Source: Acidimicrobiia bacterium
GTDB lineage: Bacteria > Actinomycetota > Acidimicrobiia > Acidimicrobiales > JACDCH01
Direction of reading: 5' to 3'
NCBI GenBank assembly: GCA_013694495.1
Contig: JACDCH010000326.1
Span: 1 to 7,403 of the forward strand
DNA length: 7,403 nucleotides
Under the pieces are notes generated by a model, which saw only the letters and a list, made by a program, of their open reading frames with translations, was not told the origin of the DNA and made no database searches. Below are positions 1-5,900 of the stretch, piece by piece. A program made the position numbers and the translations under genes. Position 1 is the first letter of the stretch, and each line of letters begins with the position of its first letter.

Positions 1-122
1 GCCAGATTCGCCCCTGGCGGCGTCCTCGGCCTCGCATTCGCTGGGGGAGTCCGTCGGCCTGCGTCCTTGCCAATGACGAATCTGACTCGCCGCTTTCATC
101 CACGAACCAACCGTCCGGGACA
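1..122. other. Left-edge region without a supported gene
   Basis: No gene can be supported here. Plus frame 1 is open from the edge to a TAG at 124-126, which would give a 41-residue C-terminus, but its composition (many Arg, Pro and Gly) does not look like a conserved protein end. On the minus strand an ATG at 99 opens a frame that runs off the left edge (MKAASQIRHW...), with a TAGTGT box at 124-119 upstream. That could be the start of a third leftward gene, but too little is visible to judge. An 8-base inverted repeat (3-10 with 77-84) brackets most of the region. Confidence 0.4.
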
Positions 123-596
123 CTAGGGCCTAGGCCGCTCGCCGCCCGCACCGTCGCCGTCGGTTCGGGCGGTATCGGCCGGGTTGCCGTAGGCGAGGTC
201 GAGCGTCTCGGCCGACTCGGCCAGCTCGCGCTCGAGCTCCTCGAGGGGGGCCACGTCGTCGAGCACGAGCTCGATGGTGGTGGGCGAGTGGACGTCGTCG
301 CTCCGGCGGCCGGGGTGCACCAGCGCGCAGCGCTCCTGGCCGCGGTCGCCGAACACCAGGATCGATTGGGGGGCGATCGACACCGTGAGGGCGGCCGATC
401 CGGTGCCCATGTCGATGCTGACCGTGCGTCCCGTCATCTGCACGAGGGTCCCGGGCAACGTCTCCTGCTCGTCCCCGACGGGCGTGATGAGCGCCACGTC
501 GAACGACCCGAGCAACGTCAGCGGCGCCATGGCGGCGCGGCGCTGGTCGGCGTCGACGGGTGCCGGCGACGACCGAGGCGGTGTCGGCTGGGCCAC
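123..596 (-). CDS. Hypothetical protein, small mostly-beta protein (157 aa)
   Basis: I do not recognise this protein. The first 22 residues are rich in Pro, Ala and Ser and probably disordered. Residues 26-115 alternate hydrophobic and polar residues in a beta-rich pattern (LLGSFDVALITPV, GTLVQMTGRTVSIDM, ALTVSIAPQSILVF, TTIELVLDDV). Residues 117-135 form an acidic amphipathic helix (PLEELERELAESAETLDLA), followed by a Gly/Asp/Arg tail. There is no signal peptide or membrane segment, so it is probably cytoplasmic. The beta-barrel-then-helix order is loosely like PilZ, but the c-di-GMP RxxxR motif is absent, so I do not assign that family. I chose GTG at 596 because a TACCGT box lies exactly 7 bases upstream, the spacing of a leaderless start. 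ATG at 530 (residue 23) is the alternative; neither has a Shine-Dalgarno sequence. It lies 104 bases downstream of the membrane-protein gene on the same strand, and the stop is TAG at 125-123. Confidence 0.72.
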   Translation of the reverse strand: MAQPTPPRSSPAPVDADQRRAAMAPLTLLGSFDVALITPVGDEQETLPGTLVQMTGRTVSIDMGTGSAALTVSIAPQSILVFGDRGQERCALVHPGRRSDDVHSPTTIELVLDDVAPLEELERELAESAETLDLAYGNPADTARTDGDGAGGERPRP

Positions 597-609
597 GGAG
601 CCGACGGTA
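596..609 (-). promoter_or_regulatory. Probable -10 box and leaderless start of the 157-aa gene
   Basis: Read on the minus strand, TACCGT (609-604) fits the TANNNT consensus. It is followed by 7 bases and then the GTG at 596, so transcription would begin at or next to the start codon. No convincing -35 box is seen. It suggests the small gene has its own promoter in addition to any read-through from the gene upstream. Confidence 0.45.
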
Positions 610-682
610 CAGACGGCGCGCGCCGCTGGGCAGGGGGGTCTTTGGGACGATCGGGCCGTTTGGGCCGAACTCCGCCAATCGG

Positions 683-699
683 CGCCGGCCCCGCCGGCG
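683..699 (-). terminator. GC hairpin directly after the membrane-protein stop codon
   Basis: A perfect 7-bp stem (CGCCGGC at 683-689 with GCCGGCG at 693-699) closes a 3-base loop. It begins one base past the TGA (703-701) of the minus-strand membrane-protein gene. No T-tract follows, so if it terminates transcription it is of the tail-less kind proposed for actinobacteria. It could instead be an attenuating or mRNA-stabilising hairpin between the two leftward genes. Confidence 0.45.
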
Positions 700-700
700 A

Positions 701-2074
701 TCAGGGGTTGGCGGTGGTGGTGGTCGTCGGCTCGGGCGGATCGGCGAGGACGCCGGAGAACGTGGCGGCCGAGGTGCACGGGCCGGGGTTGCCGGGGGCG
801 GCGTTGCGGCACACCACCGAGATCGCCAGGGCCTGGCCCGGCTGGAACTGGATCGGGGCGACGAAGTGCTCGTCGAGGTCGCGGAAGTTCTCGAGGCCGA
901 TCTCGTAGATCGGCTGGCCGGCCCGGGTGACGGTGAGCGTCCCGATGTCGCCCGTGGGGTTCTGGAAGAGGATGTCGGTGAGCAGGAAGATCTGCTCGGC
1001 TGGCTGGCCCACGGCGGCGAAGTTCTGGGCGACGCCGTTCGGCGTCGCGTTCGAGCGGATGCGGAAGTCGATGGCGTCGCCGAGGAACAGCAGGTCGCCC
1101 ACGGAGCCACCGCCGCCCCGACCACCGGCGCCGGGGACCTCGCCCTCACCGGTCTGGCCGTCGCCGTCGACATCGATGCCCGCTTCCTCGGCGGCCTCGG
1201 CAACCTCCTCGGCCGCCGCCCCTGCTTCTTCGGCCGCGGCGGCGGCGTCATCGGCCGTCTCCTTGGCCTCCTCGGCGATCGCCTCGGCGGCGGCGGCCTC
1301 CTCGGCGGCGGCGTCGCGGGCGGCCGACTCGATCACCGACTTGAACAGCGTCTGGTAGAGGATGAAGAGGATCAGGGCCAGCGCCAGCAGCAGCATGAGC
1401 GCCTTGAGGAGCCACTTCGGCAGGATCTGCTCCTGCAGGACGACGCCGTCGGCGAACAGCGGGGCCTGCCCGCCCTCCCCGATGACCGCCACCTGGTAGG
1501 GCAGGGTCTGGGGGGCGCCCCGCCAGAACGTCTTGCGGGGCTTGACGATGATGTCGGCGAACGTGGCCCGGCCGGGCTCGAGCGACAGCATCGCCGGCTC
1601 GACGGAGCCCGTGATCTTGCCTTCGGGGTCCTCGAGCACCAACTGGACGTCGATCGGGATGTTGCCGACGTTGTCGACGGCGATCTCGGCCTTGGCCCGG
1701 CGCTTGCAGCGGATCGTGCGGGGGACGATCTCGGCGGCCAGCTCCGTGAAGGCGGCGACCTCGATCTCGCCCTCTTCGACGACGGACCCGGCGGTGTCCT
1801 CGCTGGAGACGATCCGGACCGCGAAGGGCACGAGCCCGGCGCGCACGGCGGCCGACTTGGGCGGCGCGAAGGTGACGGTGACCTGGCCCTCGTCGCCGGG
1901 GAACAGGTTCAACGAGTTCGGCTCGACCCTCGTCCAGGGCGCGGAGTCACCGACGATGTCGACCAGGACGTTGTCGACGACCTGGCCCGTGTTGCGGATC
2001 TTGACCACTCGCGTGGCCGTACCGCCGGGTTGCACGATCGGCTCGCCCGCCTGCAGAAACGCCGAGACACCCAT
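701..2074 (-). CDS. Single-pass membrane protein with two Ig-like domains (COG1470-like, 457 aa)
   Basis: Residues 1-112 form an Ig-like domain of the NEW3/COG1470 kind (VQPGGTATRVVKIRNTGQ, WTRVEPNSLNLFPGDEGQ, VTVTFAPP, PFAVRIVSSED). Residues 113-212 form a second (KAEIAVDNVGN, SVEPAMLSLEPGRA). A membrane helix follows at about 221-243, then an Ala/Glu-rich helix, possibly coiled coil, at 246-299. Residues 301-312 match an EF-hand loop. After a Gly-rich linker comes a beta-rich domain (about 325-445) with its only Cys at 422 and 433, and a Pro/Thr tail. There is no signal peptide. Lys residues precede the helix and acidic residues follow it, so I infer N-terminus inside and C-terminal domain outside. 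The start is ATG at 2074, 7 bases after a TAGGTT box. A longer reading from 2164 would include the promoter and Arg-rich non-conserved residues, so I reject it. The function is not known. The two Ig domains are of a kind common in actinobacterial envelope proteins; an alternative role is anchor or receptor for an injection system, as with CisA. Confidence 0.88.
   Translation of the reverse strand: MGVSAFLQAGEPIVQPGGTATRVVKIRNTGQVVDNVLVDIVGDSAPWTRVEPNSLNLFPGDEGQVTVTFAPPKSAAVRAGLVPFAVRIVSSEDTAGSVVEEGEIEVAAFTELAAEIVPRTIRCKRRAKAEIAVDNVGNIPIDVQLVLEDPEGKITGSVEPAMLSLEPGRATFADIIVKPRKTFWRGAPQTLPYQVAVIGEGGQAPLFADGVVLQEQILPKWLLKALMLLLALALILFILYQTLFKSVIESAARDAAAEEAAAAEAIAEEAKETADDAAAAAEEAGAAAEEVAEAAEEAGIDVDGDGQTGEGEVPGAGGRGGGGSVGDLLFLGDAIDFRIRSNATPNGVAQNFAAVGQPAEQIFLLTDILFQNPTGDIGTLTVTRAGQPIYEIGLENFRDLDEHFVAPIQFQPGQALAISVVCRNAAPGNPGPCTSAATFSGVLADPPEPTTTTTANP
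1139..1174 (-). other. EF-hand-like calcium loop in the membrane protein
   Basis: Residues 301-312 of the membrane protein read DVDGDGQTGEGE. Asp at loop positions 1, 3 and 5, Gly at 6 and Glu at 12 match the canonical 12-residue EF-hand loop; position 8 is Thr instead of the usual aliphatic residue. The loop lies between the Ala/Glu helix and the Gly-rich linker, on the side predicted to be outside the cell, where calcium is abundant. No second helix follows, so it is an isolated loop and not a full EF-hand pair. Confidence 0.55.
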
Positions 2075-2110
2075 TTGGCGGAACCTACGGCCGAATGGGT
2101 TGCCTGTCCA
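2074..2110 (-). promoter_or_regulatory. Promoter of the membrane-protein gene, leaderless
   Basis: On the minus strand TGGACA (2110-2105) matches TTGACA in five of six positions. A 17-base spacer (2104-2088) leads to TAGGTT (2087-2082), which fits TANNNT, and 7 bases later comes the ATG at 2074. This is textbook spacing for a housekeeping sigma factor with transcription starting at the start codon. No Shine-Dalgarno sequence precedes the ATG, which agrees with a leaderless mRNA. Confidence 0.62.
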
Positions 2111-2226
2111 GAACACCCCTGCCCTTTCACACGCTCTTGACCTGGGGTGTGGCCTTTCGGGCAACGCTGATCGCCCGTTGAGTCGCGGTTGACCGCCTCC
2201 GGAGTCGAGCTCGCCATGGTGCGGGC
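2111..2226. promoter_or_regulatory. Divergent intergenic region with inverted repeats
   Basis: This stretch separates the leftward membrane-protein gene from the rightward regulator gene. It holds a 7-bp inverted repeat, ACACCCC (2113-2119) with GGGGTGT (2144-2150), just upstream of the leftward -35 box. A weaker hairpin, CGGGC (2158-2162) with GCCCG (2173-2177), lies closer to the regulator. For the rightward gene a TTGACC lies at 2189-2194, but the only -10-like box (CATGGT, 2215-2220) is 20 bases away, so that promoter is weakly supported. The repeats are candidate operators for the adjacent LuxR-type regulator. Confidence 0.35.
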
Positions 2227-2853
2227 ATGGCTCAGCGCATCACGACCTATGTGTACGCAAAGGATCCGGTCTCCCAGGCCGGCATCATCGCCCAGCTCCG
2301 GCCCCGCCCCGAGGTCGACCTGGTCGAGGACGCGGGCGTCGATCAGGCCGCCGTGGCCCTGGTGGTGTGCGACGACGTCGACGACGAAACGGTGCGTGTC
2401 GTCCGGGCGCTGCAGCGCAACGGCTGCCCCCGCGTCGCGCTGGTCGTCTCCCGGCTCGACGACGCGGCGGTGTTCTCGGCCCTCGAGGCCGGCGCCTGCG
2501 GGCTGGTGCGACGGGCCGAGGCGTCCCCCACCGCTCTCGTCTCCCTCATCCGTTCCGCATCCCAGGGCGACGGCTCCGTGCCCCCCGACCTGCTGGGGCG
2601 GCTGCTCGAGGGCATCGGCCGCCTGCAACGCCAGGTGCTCGCCCCGCGCGGCCTCACGATGTCGGGCCTCACCGAGCGGGAGGTCGACGTGCTGAAGCTG
2701 GTCGCCGACGGCTTCGACACGTCGGAGATCGCCGGCAGCCTCTCCTACTCCGAGCGCACCATCAAGAACGTCATCCACGACGTCACGTCGAGGCTCTGCC
2801 TCCGCAACCGCACCCATGCGGTTGCGTGGGCGGTCCGTGAGGGCCTGATCTGA
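2227..2853 (+). CDS. NarL/LuxR-family response regulator with degenerate receiver (208 aa)
   Basis: This is a DNA-binding transcription factor of the NarL/FixJ type and of normal length. Residues 1-115 are receiver-like (TTYVYAKDPVSQAGI, then VALVVCDDVDDE, then ALEAGACGLVRRAEAS). Residues 146-208 are a clear LuxR helix-turn-helix: LTEREVDVLKLVADG, then TSEIAGSLSYSERTIKNVIHDV as the DNA-reading helices, then a C-terminal helix rich in Ala. The receiver departs from the family. The acidic pair after the first strand is reduced to D13, the acceptor Asp could be D49 or D50, and the invariant Lys after strand 5 is replaced by Arg (R95/R96). Phosphorylation-independent control is therefore likely, and no sensor kinase gene is in the window. 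No good Shine-Dalgarno precedes the ATG. It is divergent from the membrane-protein gene and 100 bases upstream of the giant surface protein, so either could be its target. Confidence 0.92.
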   Translation: MAQRITTYVYAKDPVSQAGIIAQLRPRPEVDLVEDAGVDQAAVALVVCDDVDDETVRVVRALQRNGCPRVALVVSRLDDAAVFSALEAGACGLVRRAEASPTALVSLIRSASQGDGSVPPDLLGRLLEGIGRLQRQVLAPRGLTMSGLTEREVDVLKLVADGFDTSEIAGSLSYSERTIKNVIHDVTSRLCLRNRTHAVAWAVREGLI

Positions 2854-2893
2854 CGTCGAGCAACCCCTCCTGTCATTCTTCGATCGCGGAGAG

Positions 2894-2899
2894 TACGAT
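2894..2899 (+). promoter_or_regulatory. Possible -10 box for the giant surface-protein gene
   Basis: TACGAT fits TANNNT and lies in the 100-base gap between the regulator and the surface-protein gene. The hexamer 17 bases upstream (TGTCAT, 2871-2876) is a poor -35 box. If used, transcription would start near 2906, giving a leader of about 50 bases. The same bases overlap the ATG of a tiny upstream frame, so this reading is uncertain. Confidence 0.3.
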
Positions 2900-2957
2900 G
2901 TCGCGCCCAGTCGGCTCGTTCGACGAGGCGGGACGAGGAAGGCGGATACCGGGGTGA
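2898..2957 (+). CDS. Possible 19-codon upstream ORF overlapping the next start
   Basis: ATG at 2898 opens a 19-residue frame (MSRPVGSFDEAGRGRRIPG) that ends with TGA at 2955-2957. That stop overlaps the ATG of the giant gene in a TGATG junction, an arrangement typical of translational coupling. A GGAGAG lies 4 bases before its ATG. The peptide resembles nothing I know and is Arg/Gly-rich, as chance frames in this GC-rich DNA tend to be. The overlapping TACGAT promoter reading competes with it. Confidence 0.2.
   Translation: MSRPVGSFDEAGRGRRIPG
2935..2942 (+). promoter_or_regulatory. Ribosome binding site of the giant surface-protein gene
   Basis: GAGGAAGG is the only purine-rich, SD-like stretch near the start. 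It ends 11 bases before GTG 2954 and 14 before ATG 2957. The shorter spacing favours the GTG slightly, but both are in frame and differ by one residue. Confidence 0.45.
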
Positions 2958-5900
2958 TGGGGTTGCGGAGGAAGTCGACACGATTGGCCGCGCAGCGTCG
3001 CCTGCGGGCCATCGTCGCGGTCGCGCTCGTGGCCACCGCCGCCGCCGTCCTGATCGCCCGCGACACCCCCCAGGCCGCCGCCGAGGCCCGCAGCGCCATC
3101 GCCAGGGTGTCGAAGGACGACGGCACCGAGATCAACAGCAACGCTGGCCAGGATGCGCTCTCGGGCGACGGCCGCTACGTCGCCTTCGTCACCAGCGAGC
3201 AGATGGATCCCGACGACACCGACCCCGAATCGCTCGACGTCTACGTCGTCGACAACGTCACTCGGTCGACGACGCTGATCTCGCAGTTCGTCCCCGGCGC
3301 CGGTCAGTCCGGGTCGGGCGACAGCGATCAGCCGGCGATCTCGGCCGACGGGCGGTACATCGCGTTCCGGACCACGACGCCCTACCAGATCGAGGACGAC
3401 GGGGGGAACGCCCAGGCCGACGGCTCGGTCGGGATCTGGATGGTCGACCGGGGGCCGGCCGACAGCACCGGCGCCTTCCCCGAGGTGTTCTGCGACGAGT
3501 CGATCGGCGACCCCGTCTGTATGAACGACCCTGCCCCGATCTCGCTGTTCCAGGACCCGGGCAACGTCAACCAGGACGACCCCACCGCCCCCATCCCCGA
3601 GACCGAAATGTCGGCGTCGGGGCGCATCCCCTCCCAGCCGACGATCTCGGGCGACGGCACCCAGGTCGCGTTCACCGTCCTGATTCCGGGCGGTGCCGTC
3701 ATCGCGTGCCCGGCGTTGCCATGCGGCTCGTCCCAGACCCGGGTCTTCATCCGCGACCTCGACCGCGACCGCAACGGCGTTCCCGCCCTCCCGCACACCA
3801 TCGGCGACGGAACCGGCCAGGAGGCGCCCGACTCGGCGCTCACCCTGGTCGTCCCGCTGAGCAGCGAGGCGCCGCCGGGGACGTCGCAGGGGATGCCCTC
3901 GATCTCCGAGGACGGGCTCCACGTCGCCGTGGTCGAGTCGATCTCGAGCTCCCGGGCCGAGGTCGCCGTGTACGACCGCACCCTCGACGGACAAGGTTCC
4001 CTCGACGATCCCAGCGATCTCCGGGTGGTCGTCGTGAGCGATGCCTTCACCACCGACCCCGGCGACGGGCGCTTCGCCGTGCTGCCGGACATCAGCGGCG
4101 ACGGCTCGCGCGTCACGTTCACCTTCTTCGTCGTCCAGCCCCCGCCGCCGACGACCACGACCACGACCGCGCCGACGACGACCACGACCGCGCCGCCGCC
4201 GCCGGACATCATCGTCAACTTCGCCCCCCTGGTGGCCGCCGAGGACTTCGTCATTCCGCAGGTCGTCGTGGTCGACCGCGACTCGTCCGGCGAGAACTTC
4301 AACGAGCAGGTGGTGAGCCGCAACGCGTTCGGCGGGAACGGCGACGACACCAGCGCCTTCCCCGTCATCTCGGCCGACGGCCGCTACATCGCCTTCGCGT
4401 CTTCGGCCACGAACCTCGGGCCCGACCCCGGCTTCTGCGAAGAGGCGAACTCCGGCCCCGGTTTCGCGGCGGCGGCGGTCCAAACCCAAGCGGTGGCGAT
4501 CCTGGCCCCGTCCTTCAACGCCGGCCTCTGCCACATCTACGCGGTCGACCTCGACGAGGAGCCCCGCACGGGGCCGCAGCTCGTCTCCACCGACTTCGGG
4601 GGCCCCGCGGACGCGCCGTCGACCGCCCCCGACATCTCCAGCACCGGCCGGTTCATCTCGTTCTCGTCGGCCGCGACCAACCTCGACGGCGCGGAGGGTG
4701 CCCCGCCTGAGCAGTCGCTCGACGTGTACCTGCTGGAGTGGACGCCGATCCTGCGGGCCACCCAGGACCCGGTGGTCATGCTGCCGACCCCGGTCGGCGG
4801 CTCCACCCAGGGTCCCACGCTCGTCTCGATCGGGACGTCGGACTTCGGGCCGTTCGAGATCGAGGCGCTGACCCTGCTCGGCCCCCACGACGAGGACTTC
4901 TCCTTCGATGCCCTTGCGTGCAGCGGCGTGACCTTCCACGCCGGCGACTCCTGCCAGTTCTCGGTCACCTTCTCGCCGACCGCGACCGGCGTCCGGGAGG
5001 CCGACATCCTCGTCACCCGGAGCAGCGCCCTGTTCGCCTCGTCGGGCCAGGCCGAGATCGAGCTCACCGGCCTCGCCAGCGTCCCCACGGCCAACGGCGT
5101 CACCGAGCGTGCGTCGCTCAGCGCCCCCGATGCGAACGGCAACGAGCAGTCCGAAGGCTTCTCGTTCGATCCTGCGCTGTCGGGCAACGGCCGGTACGTG
5201 GCGTTCACCACGTTCGAGGGGTTGGTCCCCGAAGACCCTGGCGGCGCCGACATCTACGTGCGAGACCTCCTCCGGGACACGACCACGCTGATCTCGATCC
5301 CGGTCGCCAGCTGTAGCGAGTGCGGCCTCGTGGCCGGTCCGCTGTCCGCCGGCAGCGCCGGCGCGCCGGCGCAATTCTTCCCCGGTTCCTTCGAGCCGTC
5401 GATCTCGGGCAACGGTCGCTACATCGCCTACGAAACCTCCTCGGGCCAGGTCCTCCTAGCCGACCGGGGTGCGCCGGACGTCGCCGGCGACTTCACAGCC
5501 CCGGTCGTGACCACGGTCGTGTCGATCCAGCCGGGATCGTCTGACGAGCCACTGAACACCGACAACTCCAACCCCTCGATCTCCGCCGACGGCACCCAGA
5601 TCGCCTTCTCCTGCGACGGCAACAACGACAACCTGCTGTGCGCGCCCGAGGAGTTCCGCGACTCGGTCCTGGTCCGCGACCTCGACACGAACCGCGACGG
5701 GGTGATCGGCGGCCCGACCGATGCCCGCACGTTCCAGGTGCGCCCTCCCGGTCCGGAAGAGGGACCCGAGACCGACACGGTGTTCAGCGCCGCGATGTCC
5801 GCCGACGGGAACCACGTCGCCTTCGTGGCCGAGACCGGGCTCAGCCGTCCGGGCTTCGACAGCCTCGACCACGACCTCGTGTGGGTCTACGACCGCGACC

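Noticed and set aside
3..84. tRNA-like span of 82 bases with pairing ends
   Set aside because: No GTTCRA T-loop, anticodon arm or D-arm could be recognised on either strand.
123..596. PilZ domain in the small protein
   Set aside because: Beta-rich body and C-terminal helix are suggestive, but the RxxxR and D/NxSxxG c-di-GMP motifs are not present.
130..1251. 373-residue Arg/Pro-rich minus-strand frame
   Set aside because: Overlaps two supported minus-strand genes in another frame and is almost pure Arg, Pro, Ala and Ser, typical of a shadow frame.
560..2140. 526-residue open frame on the plus strand
   Set aside because: Antisense to the Ig-domain membrane protein, with low-complexity Asp/Gly/Arg composition. 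The minus frame has a membrane helix, Ig motifs and a promoter.
2189..2220. TTGACC/CATGGT as a promoter for the response regulator
   Set aside because: The 20-base spacing and weak -10 box make it unconvincing, so it is mentioned in the intergenic entry but not called.
1909..3141. 410-residue minus-strand frame across the divergent promoter region
   Set aside because: It spans the regulator gene, the intergenic region and both promoters in the wrong frame and shows no domain.
2873..5374. 833-residue open frame on the minus strand
   Set aside because: It lies opposite the PD40 protein. Its product is a run of Arg, Gly, Asp and Val without domain patterns, as expected when GC-rich codons are read antisense. 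The plus-strand frame has clear repeats and a signal peptide.
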